A stretch of DNA of 8,035 nucleotides. It comes from an uncultured Pseudomonadota bacterium (GTDB taxonomy: Bacteria > Myxococcota_A > UBA796 > GCA-2862545). This document shows positions 1 through 5,194 of the stretch, one piece after another (the stretch's first letter is position 1; each line of letters starts with the position of its first letter). Position numbers and translations under genes: made by a program. The stretch is from positions 1 to 8,035 of the forward strand of contig CALATR010001333.1 of NCBI GenBank assembly GCA_937891875.1, given 5' to 3'. The notes below the pieces were generated by a model. The model was not told where the DNA came from. It was given only the letters and a program-made list of their open reading frames with translations, and made no database searches.

Positions 1-1
1 C

Positions 2-493
2 ACGACGTCGGTGCCCGGGCTGACCATCGTGCACGTCGGGGACACCCCGCGGACTGCCGAGGAGCTGCGCGCGTTCACGGCGGGGCATGCCCAAGCGTTC
101 GAGGCGGATCCGAAGTCGAGCACCGCGAAGAAGTGGGTGAAGTCGGCGCTGCTGCACCTCGGCCTCGATGCCGTGAGCCTGTCTGCCAAGACGCGCACGT
201 TCGAGGACCTCGGCGGCGGGAAGCGGGTGTTCGTCGCCGTCGTGCTGCCAGCGTCGGCTGAGGGCGACGCGACGGACGGGAAGCTGCGGATGGTGTCGGA
301 GGCGACGCCGCCGGGGCTGTCGATCGAGGACTGGGACTACGCGAGTGCGGGGGCGACGCGAGCGACGCGGTCTCGGGGGAGGGTCGTGCCCGAGGCCGGT
401 GGGGCGGAGCCGCCGGGGGATGTGGACCCGGCGAAGGACAAGGCGCTGCTGGATGCGTTCAGCGCGGCGATCTCGGCGGCGATGCAGGAGTAG
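2..493 (+). CDS. Hypothetical protein, probably 5'-truncated by the window edge
   Basis: I do not recognise this protein. The frame is open from base 2 and ends with TAG at 491-493. The first possible start inside the window is GTG at 11, but nothing resembling a ribosome binding site is visible before it, so the true start probably lies outside. The visible part is about 160 residues. A compact, probably folded first half contains the stretches AKKWVKSALLHLGLDAV and KTRTFEDLGGGKRVFVAVVL. After about residue 115 comes a low-complexity linker rich in Gly, Pro, Ala, Arg and acidic residues, followed by a C-terminal helix (DKALLDAFSAAISAAMQE). No signal peptide, membrane segment or catalytic motif is seen. 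Codon use is strongly GC3-biased, like the methylase-helicase at the right edge and unlike the CBASS genes, so it may belong to the element backbone. It converges with cap3. That it is coding is fairly secure; its function is unknown. Confidence 0.7.
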   Translation, partial: TTSVPGLTIVHVGDTPRTAEELRAFTAGHAQAFEADPKSSTAKKWVKSALLHLGLDAVSLSAKTRTFEDLGGGKRVFVAVVLPASAEGDATDGKLRMVSEATPPGLSIEDWDYASAGATRATRSRGRVVPEAGGAEPPGDVDPAKDKALLDAFSAAISAAMQE

Positions 494-512
494 AAGCGTC
501 CAGAGGGTAAGG

Positions 513-538
513 CAAGGCCCCGAACACCTGGCGCCTTG
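513..538. terminator. Weak hairpin between convergent genes
   Basis: A perfect 6-base inverted repeat (CAAGGC at 513-518, GCCTTG at 533-538) with a 14-base loop lies in the 53-base gap between the convergent stops of the left-hand gene (493) and cap3 (547). The position suits a bidirectional terminator, but no T-tract follows on either strand and the stem is short. It may be chance in GC-rich DNA. Confidence 0.2.
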
Positions 539-546
539 AGATGAAA

Positions 547-1095
547 CTACTCTGGCGCCGGATCCTCGACCTCCGGCCCCATCGACGGCGGGAGTTGGCC
601 GACTCCATTATCGGCGGTCTGAAGCAACAGCCGCCGTGGAACGCGCAGTCCACGCGGCCACTCCCAGACAGCGATCTCCTCCGTTCCGACGATCACGAAG
701 AACAACGCCGGACCTGGCGCACGATCCCGATGCAGTCGCGCCCCCCAGCCAACGAGGTCGACCACGGATGGACGGGGGCGAGGCTCAGGATGAGTATGCC
801 ACTCTCCGAGCCAGGTGAACGCGCCACCGCTCATGCGCCACGCCTCATCCAGGACCTCCTGGTGGTGCGAGCGATCCCGGAAGAAGCCTCGCCGGGACCG
901 GCGGTCCTTCGGACCAGGAGTCGAGACATCGTCAACCACGACATCTTCGGTCTCTCGGATCCACCGCCCGACGAGGACACCCCCAGCCTCGGCTTGGTGT
1001 TCTTCATGCTGCTCGAAGTCTCGAAGCTTCGTCACCGCAGGCGCCGAGAGCTTGATCCGGCCACCGTCTCGTCTCGCAAAGATGAGGGGAAACAT
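547..1095 (-). CDS. cap3: Cap3: JAMM/JAB-family isopeptidase of type II CBASS
   Basis: Zinc metalloprotease of the JAB/MPN+ family that, in type II CBASS, removes the CD-NTase from proteins to which Cap2 has attached it. The JAMM motif is complete: Glu36 in EAGGVLVG, His100 and His102 in GEWHTHP, then Ser110 and Asp113 in PSVVD, fitting E...HxH(7)S(2)D. A basic segment at about residues 60-80 precedes the core helix, and the last 25 or so residues look disordered. The chosen start is the ATG at 1095-1093, giving 182 residues. It forms TGATG with the cap2 stop and has a run of six G eight bases upstream. An earlier ATG at 1122 would add nine residues (MCRLWGDQL), overlap cap2 by 28 bases and lacks such a site. 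It is the last gene of the minus-strand trio. No transmembrane or signal segment is seen. Confidence 0.92.
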   Translation of the reverse strand: MFPLIFARRDGGRIKLSAPAVTKLRDFEQHEEHQAEAGGVLVGRWIRETEDVVVDDVSTPGPKDRRSRRGFFRDRSHHQEVLDEAWRMSGGAFTWLGEWHTHPEPRPRPSVVDLVGWGARLHRDRAPGPALFFVIVGTEEIAVWEWPRGLRVPRRLLLQTADNGVGQLPPSMGPEVEDPAPE

Positions 1096-1109
1096 CAGCT
1101 GATCCCCCC
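1093..1109 (-). promoter_or_regulatory. Coupled stop-start and ribosome binding site, cap2 to cap3
   Basis: On the minus strand the cap2 TGA (1097-1095) shares its A with the cap3 ATG (1095-1093). A run of six G (complement of 1104-1109) lies eight bases before the ATG. This arrangement decides the cap3 start and suggests translational coupling. Confidence 0.65.
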
Positions 1110-2804
1110 ACAAACGGCACATCGAGGCACGGCAAACGAGTCGACGACCATCGGGGCCTCTTGGTGGTCGTAGCGAGGAGTCGTGGCGTGACCGGCGCCA
1201 TGAAGGTCCCGCGCCTTGCCTCGCTCGGATCGCATCAGTGGTGGCGCAGCGGTACCCGTCAAGGCTTCCACCGCGAGTTCAACTGCCTGAGCGGCGCATC
1301 GGACCGCGGCCAGGTTCCCAAAGGGGGTGAAGCGGGACCCGCACCCCGACAGGTCCATGTCGGTGTCTGCCAACGGATCACAGAACGAGTAGCGATTGGC
1401 GTGGAGTTCTCCCGTCAGCGGATGGCTCACGAGGCATCTGATGCATCCTGGGGTGCCTGGTCGCGAGAGGAGGGCGTGCCACCCCACAGAATGGGGTTCC
1501 ACCCAGCAGTGCACGGTGGGAACCGCCAGATTCTGCTCCGACATTTCCATCGTGAAGCTGGACTCCAGCCCGAAGTTCCCCGTTGCGAAGAGGACCAGGT
1601 CGCTGCCTGAGATCAGGCCCGGGCTGTCTTGAAGGAGCCGCTCGAAGCGAACTGGGTGGGCGTTGGCCCGGATGTAGGGGAACTTGATCTGCAGATCGGC
1701 CGCCAGCAACCGGGCCTTGTTCCTGGCCTCGCCCTGCTCCCGCCCAAGCCCGCCGAGGACGTGCCGGTAGAAGTTCTCCGGTTCAAGGTCCTCGGGGTCA
1801 ACGACATCCACCCTCCCGATGCCGGAGCAGACAAGCTGTTCCGCTGCGTAGCCACCCACCGAACCGCATCCGACGACAACTACCCGCCTTCCCGACAGGT
1901 CTTGCCGACCGCCACCACGAGGCCGTAGGTAGGCAGAGTCGAGGCGCTTAATGCTAAGGGGAGTCATTTTCCGGGCGCGCCCGGCGGATAGCGGGTGCCC
2001 CCCACTGCTTTCTTGCAGCCACACGCCGAAGAGCACGTGCCCAGCCTTGGACGTCGGTAGCGAGAACACCACGACCTCGTTCTCGCGGCCTGGTCCCAGG
2101 AGCGGGTCGAGCCGTGCACGGTCCGCAGGCGACACCCACGGCAGCACCTTCTCCCTGATCTCTCGTTCAGTCCATCGATGACGGGGGTGTGGCGGGACGA
2201 GCCGTGAGTTCGCACCAAGTGGGACGAAGAGCCCCCTCTCCTGGAACTCGCCGCAATAGGGCTGTGAGGGGTAGAACGACTCGTAGTCCCGCAAGGTATC
2301 GGCCACGACCACCGGGCGAGCGTTGTTCTTGGACTTCTGCTGAACCCAGATTCTGCGCGTTCGACCATGCGGGGAAACATGTCCCTGAACGGAGATGACG
2401 CCGGGCAAATCCCGCCAGTACGCCTCGAATTCGTCGACCATTTCCCGGGGGCTGCTGTCTGAAAACGACTGTTCGAGGAGCGCGACCGCGAGATCGAGGG
2501 CTTCGATTACGACCGCGCTGGGGCGCCCAATGGACGGAAGCATGTTCTCGTTACGGCCAGTACACACGATCCCATCGCCGTTCACATGCGCAAGGTGGCC
2601 ATACCTCTCCCGGTGCAGCAGCCTGGCCAGAGGCACGCATGAAACCAAGGATTGGTCGAGGATAACAGCGAGCGCCACCTGTCGACCTGCGACGTTGGCC
2701 TGAACCGTGAGAACGCCCCGGAGAGCGTCTCCCTCCCAGGTTGCCGCATGGAATCTGCCGCAGGCAGCGACCGCGGCAACTACGGCGTCGAGGTCCACGC
2801 CCAC
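1095..2804 (-). CDS. cap2: Cap2: E2-E1 fusion conjugating enzyme of type II CBASS
   Basis: Ubiquitin-like transfer enzyme that adenylates the C-terminus of the CD-NTase and conjugates it to targets, priming second-messenger synthesis. With GTG at 2804-2802 as start it has 569 residues. Residues 1 to about 115 resemble an E2: an opening helix, a beta-meander, and Cys81 in HVNGDGIVC as the likely E2 active site. A linker domain follows, then a ThiF/E1 adenylation domain from about residue 300, with the nucleotide loop VVVVGCGSVGG (GCGSVGG at 312-318) and DPEDLEPENFYRH with its Arg. Two CxxC pairs (454/457 and 562/565) look like the E1 structural zinc site. Cys488 in SGCGSRF is my candidate E1 catalytic cysteine. 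The frame stays open upstream to a TTG at 2915, but that start would overlap the CD-NTase gene by 112 bases. The GTG overlaps its stop by one base and places the E2 helix right at the N-terminus. Confidence 0.92.
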   Translation of the reverse strand: MGVDLDAVVAAVAACGRFHAATWEGDALRGVLTVQANVAGRQVALAVILDQSLVSCVPLARLLHRERYGHLAHVNGDGIVCTGRNENMLPSIGRPSAVVIEALDLAVALLEQSFSDSSPREMVDEFEAYWRDLPGVISVQGHVSPHGRTRRIWVQQKSKNNARPVVVADTLRDYESFYPSQPYCGEFQERGLFVPLGANSRLVPPHPRHRWTEREIREKVLPWVSPADRARLDPLLGPGRENEVVVFSLPTSKAGHVLFGVWLQESSGGHPLSAGRARKMTPLSIKRLDSAYLRPRGGGRQDLSGRRVVVVGCGSVGGYAAEQLVCSGIGRVDVVDPEDLEPENFYRHVLGGLGREQGEARNKARLLAADLQIKFPYIRANAHPVRFERLLQDSPGLISGSDLVLFATGNFGLESSFTMEMSEQNLAVPTVHCWVEPHSVGWHALLSRPGTPGCIRCLVSHPLTGELHANRYSFCDPLADTDMDLSGCGSRFTPFGNLAAVRCAAQAVELAVEALTGTAAPPLMRSERGKARDLHGAGHATTPRYDHQEAPMVVDSFAVPRCAVCGGIS

Positions 2805-2806
2805 TA
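2802..2806 (-). promoter_or_regulatory. Stop-start overlap TAGTG, CD-NTase to cap2
   Basis: The CD-NTase stop TAG (2806-2804) and the proposed cap2 GTG start (2804-2802) share one G. No convincing Shine-Dalgarno sequence precedes it, so cap2 translation probably depends on ribosomes finishing the upstream gene. A second in-frame GTG two codons later (2798-2796) is an alternative start that would shorten Cap2 by only two residues. Confidence 0.55.
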
Positions 2807-3865
2807 CGCAGATGTGTTCGAGGAGATGATCGACGGACCTCCCCGAGATGCGGTCTCTTCCTTGGGAGGAACCGGAAAGTCCTTGCCGAAGGCGTTGTCC
2901 GCAAGGTGTTGGCAAGCGACGTGCGGATCTACCTCGTCCATGCTGGCTTTGAGCGCGTCCCGGAGCGACTCCAGTTTAGTCTTGAAGCTCTCCATCTGAC
3001 CGAAGGACATCCTGTCGAAAGGATCCTGATTCGGCGGCACCGGAAGTGGCGCATGGAGACGAGGCCGTAGGCTGTTCGTTGCACCATCCCACTCGCTCGC
3101 GAAGCGGCCGAGCATGTTCATGACGAGATCGTAGGTTGCCTTGTGGTCGTCGTACTCCCGCTTCATGCTCACCACGTCAACGAGGGTCGAGACCGGCTGG
3201 AACCAATGGTAGGCAGCCGACGTAAGCGCGATCCCGCGCGGGGCAGCCTCGCCGTTGGTAGGGAACTTCTCGTCCTTCCACCTCTTCAGATAACAGATGA
3301 CCCGCTTGAACTGATCCCGGTCCTCGCCAGCGTGGCGTGCGTCGACCGCTGCCACCAAGGCCATCGGGTCCGACTCCTCCCAAACCTTGTTCTCGGCGGC
3401 CGACCCAGGGAACCCCTTCGCCAAGAACACCTTGTCGTCGTCGTTCTTTGCGGCGTAGACCGCGAGGTCAAGGTGGTAGGCGGGCTCGTCGTCCTTGACG
3501 TACTGCACCGTGACGCAGGGGCGCTTGATCTTCACGTCCTTCGTGTGCCCGTCGAGCGCGTCGTGTACCCACTGCTTCACCGTGACAGGCTGTTCATCGT
3601 CTTTCGAGAGGTTGAACAGGAGCGCCACGTCGAGGTCGAAATCCGAGTCGAGCGGCTTCACGCCAGTTCCCATGGCATAGGAGCCCTGATTGCGCTCCTC
3701 GAAGGTGGGCACGGGCTTCTTCTCGTCCTCGAAGCGCTTTTTCAGCTGGTCGCGGAGCTTCTGGATGACGATGCCCCGCTTCTCACGAAGGGTCGCCTGC
3801 TCGTCGTTCCAGTTGAGCTTGATCGTGCCGTGGAACGTCCTAAACTGGGCCTGGATCGACGCCAT
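2804..3865 (-). CDS. cdn: CD-NTase (cGAS/DncV-like cyclic oligonucleotide synthase) of CBASS
   Basis: Nucleotidyltransferase that makes a cyclic di- or trinucleotide second messenger on infection. The catalytic core is clear: helix-turn GSYAMGTG (Gly61-Ser62), the metal-binding DxD at Asp77 and Asp79 in DSDFDLD, and a third carboxylate at Asp133 in YHLDLAVY. A helical C-terminal half follows (FKRVICYLKRW, about 185-196, then the AYHWFQP region). The chosen start is ATG at 3865-3863, giving 353 residues, because GGAGG lies five bases upstream; a TTG five codons earlier at 3880 is possible but would overlap that ribosome binding site. The protein ends in a flexible tail, SSNTSA, with a small final residue, as expected for a C-terminus that Cap2 activates and conjugates. 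It is the first gene of the minus-strand trio. I cannot assign the clade or the nucleotide product by eye; a CdnG-Cap5 pairing has been described, so that clade is one possibility. Confidence 0.93.
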   Translation of the reverse strand: MASIQAQFRTFHGTIKLNWNDEQATLREKRGIVIQKLRDQLKKRFEDEKKPVPTFEERNQGSYAMGTGVKPLDSDFDLDVALLFNLSKDDEQPVTVKQWVHDALDGHTKDVKIKRPCVTVQYVKDDEPAYHLDLAVYAAKNDDDKVFLAKGFPGSAAENKVWEESDPMALVAAVDARHAGEDRDQFKRVICYLKRWKDEKFPTNGEAAPRGIALTSAAYHWFQPVSTLVDVVSMKREYDDHKATYDLVMNMLGRFASEWDGATNSLRPRLHAPLPVPPNQDPFDRMSFGQMESFKTKLESLRDALKASMDEVDPHVACQHLADNAFGKDFPVPPKEETASRGGPSIISSNTSA

Positions 3866-3875
3866 GTCCGCCTCC
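3866..3875 (-). promoter_or_regulatory. Ribosome binding site deciding the CD-NTase start
   Basis: On the minus strand GGAGG (complement of 3871-3875) stands five bases before the ATG at 3865. This near-ideal site favours that ATG over the upstream in-frame TTG at 3880. Confidence 0.75.
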
Positions 3876-3920
3876 GACAACGGGCCGGACCCGTAACGCG
3901 CCAGAGATGGGGGTGCAGCG
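3866..3920. promoter_or_regulatory. 55-base divergent control region between cdn and cap5
   Basis: This gap holds the start signals of two genes reading away from each other: GGAGG for cdn on the minus strand, and a G-run at 3909-3913, seven bases before the cap5 ATG, on the plus strand. It is too short for two separate sigma-70 promoters, so at least one promoter probably lies inside the other gene. A TATAGC hexamer on the minus strand within the first codons of cap5 (around 3930-3938) could be a -10 for cdn, but no -35 at proper spacing is visible. A loose dyad, CGGGnnnnnCCCG, is seen at 3881-3893. No clear operator was found. Confidence 0.45.
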
Positions 3921-5063
3921 ATGTCGAGCAGCTATATCCCGGCCAAGACCAAGGAGCTCCTCTTTGGGCAGGCAGCCGGGCGGTGCGAGTACCGTGGGTG
4001 CAACAAGCTGGTGACCGAGGACCACCACACTGGGAAGCAGGGCAAGTTCTCCGTGTTCGCTCACATCGTCGCTGACAGCCCTGACGGTCCTCGCGGTGAT
4101 GAAGTTCGTTCCCCGCTGCTTGCCAGGGCGATTGAGAACCTCATGTTGTTATGCTTCGACCATCATCGTCTGATCGACGACGAAGATGAGGACGGTCACC
4201 CGGAAGCGCTTCTTCTGGAGATGAAGCGCGATCACGAGGATCGAGTGCAGTGGCTGACTGAAATCAACGGCGAGCATCGCACCCTGGTACTCACCATGGG
4301 GACAGCGATTGGAACCAGGATGGGCCTGCCAACTGACGCTGAGGTGCTCCCAGCGTGCCTGCCCAGGTACCCGCTTCGGCGACCTGTCAGTATCAACCTG
4401 ACGGAGACCCGCATCCTAGACGGAACGGCCGTCATGTGGGCGCAAGGCGGGACCGAGATCATCCACGCCGCTCGGGAGGTTCAGGAGCGACTCCGCAGGG
4501 ATCGCCTCGACCATGTCTCTGTGTTTGCGATTGCCCCGATGCCGCTGCTGATGCTGCTCGGTCGCCATCTGGGCGATCTACAGCATGTGGACGCCAAGCC
4601 GAAGCGTCGGGAGCCGCCCGGCTGGGGCTGGTGGCCGTCAGATGTGCTCGATGTGGATTTCGGACATAGGTGCCACGATGAGGGGCGCACCGGGAGCGAG
4701 GTGCTACTCGTGCTGAGCGTGAGCGACGACGTGGATCTGGACCTAGCCCGAACGGCGGGCTCGCCTGGGGCCCTCCTCTATGAACTCCGTGTCGACCGCA
4801 AGCCCATGACCGACATCGTCCGCAGCGCGGCGGAGGCACGTCGGTTCATGCGGCGGGTACGTGAGGTTCTGACCGAGATAAGGGCGAGCCACGGCGCTCA
4901 GATCACCATTCGGGTATTGCCAGCAGTGCCCAACTGCCTGGCAGTCGCCTTCGGGCAGGCACTTCTCCCCAAGACCGACCCCCGAATGGTTGTTCATGAT
5001 CTCAACCGAGATGCGGGTGGATGGGCAGAGGTCCTTGTTCTACTGGATGACCTCACGGCGTAG
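3921..5063 (+). CDS. cap5: Cap5: HNH endonuclease-SAVED effector of CBASS
   Basis: Effector nuclease that degrades double-stranded DNA once its SAVED domain binds the cyclic nucleotide made by the CD-NTase. It has 380 residues, about the usual Cap5 length. The N-terminal HNH domain (about 1-115) shows a zinc-binding CEYRGC (Cys22, Cys27), the catalytic His48 in FAHIVA, Asn73 in IENLMLLC, then Cys78 and the His81-His82 pair in CFDHHRLID. A linker leads to the SAVED domain (about 150-380), marked by VSVFAIAPMPLLMLLGRHLGD (199-219) and a second half ending IRVLPAVPNCLAVAFGQALL. The start is ATG at 3921, with GGGGG seven bases upstream and an in-frame TAA at 3894 ruling out a longer form. It is divergent from cdn rather than cotranscribed with it. 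The protein is complete, with no missing key residue. Confidence 0.93.
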   Translation: MSSSYIPAKTKELLFGQAAGRCEYRGCNKLVTEDHHTGKQGKFSVFAHIVADSPDGPRGDEVRSPLLARAIENLMLLCFDHHRLIDDEDEDGHPEALLLEMKRDHEDRVQWLTEINGEHRTLVLTMGTAIGTRMGLPTDAEVLPACLPRYPLRRPVSINLTETRILDGTAVMWAQGGTEIIHAAREVQERLRRDRLDHVSVFAIAPMPLLMLLGRHLGDLQHVDAKPKRREPPGWGWWPSDVLDVDFGHRCHDEGRTGSEVLLVLSVSDDVDLDLARTAGSPGALLYELRVDRKPMTDIVRSAAEARRFMRRVREVLTEIRASHGAQITIRVLPAVPNCLAVAFGQALLPKTDPRMVVHDLNRDAGGWAEVLVLLDDLTA

Positions 5064-5084
5064 CGTTGCGAAGGTGCCACGCCC

Positions 5085-5105
5085 CTGGCCCCACCCCGCG
5101 GCCAG
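5085..5105. terminator. Hairpin downstream of cap5
   Basis: A perfect 6-base stem, CTGGCC (5085-5090) and GGCCAG (5100-5105), with a C-rich 9-base loop lies 21 bases after the cap5 stop. A second GGCCAG at 5110-5115 could pair instead. There is no T-tract, so it would be an atypical terminator; it could also be chance in GC-rich DNA. The rest of the 131-base gap before the methylase gene shows nothing I can name. Confidence 0.25.
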
Positions 5106-5183
5106 CAGCGGCCAGTGAAACCCCGCGCCTTCGGCCTTCAACGTGGTGAAGCTCTCGGTGGACCCCTCCCGGGTCACCCTCTC

Positions 5184-5187
5184 GGAG
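5184..5187 (+). promoter_or_regulatory. Ribosome binding site of the methylase-helicase gene
   Basis: GGAG lies seven bases before the ATG at 5195. The frame is closed upstream by TGA at 5147-5149 with no alternative start in between, so this fixes the start. Confidence 0.65.
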
Positions 5188-5194
5188 CGCACCG

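Larger units (their letters stand above)
547..5063. other. Complete type II CBASS anti-phage locus (cdn-cap2-cap3 with divergent cap5)
   Basis: Four adjacent genes together make up a type II CBASS: a nucleotide second-messenger synthase, an E2-E1 conjugating enzyme, a JAMM isopeptidase, and an HNH-SAVED effector. Seen directly: the signature motifs of each protein and the tight overlaps within the minus-strand trio. Known for the family: conjugation of the CD-NTase primes it, and its cyclic nucleotide product activates the effector, causing DNA destruction and abortive infection. Inferred: the system is functional, since every reading frame is intact and the key residues are present. No transcriptional regulator of the CapW/WYL or CapH-CapP (HTH-protease) type is seen, which agrees with control through the ubiquitin-like Cap2/Cap3 module. 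Third-position G/C bias is visibly weaker here than in the flanking genes, suggesting a separately acquired cassette. Confidence 0.93.

Noticed and set aside
528..559. Short direct repeat CTGGCGCC on either side of the cap3 stop region, considered as an insertion target duplication
   Set aside because: Eight GC-rich bases repeated about 20 bases apart are easily explained by chance, and no matching copy was found at the other end of the CBASS island.
541..1173. Plus-strand frame of 210 codons opposite cap3
   Set aside because: The minus-strand frame carries a complete JAMM motif; the plus-strand translation shows no domain and no ribosome binding site.
2804..2915. N-terminal extension of Cap2 to the TTG at 2915
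   Set aside because: It would overlap the cyclase gene by 112 bases, its residues are low-complexity and unlike an E2 fold, and the GTG at 2804 gives a neat one-base overlap.
3143..4075. Plus-strand frame of 310 codons across cdn and the cap5 start
   Set aside because: It is antisense to the CD-NTase catalytic core and has Val/Leu/Arg-rich sequence without motifs; it is a shadow of the real gene.
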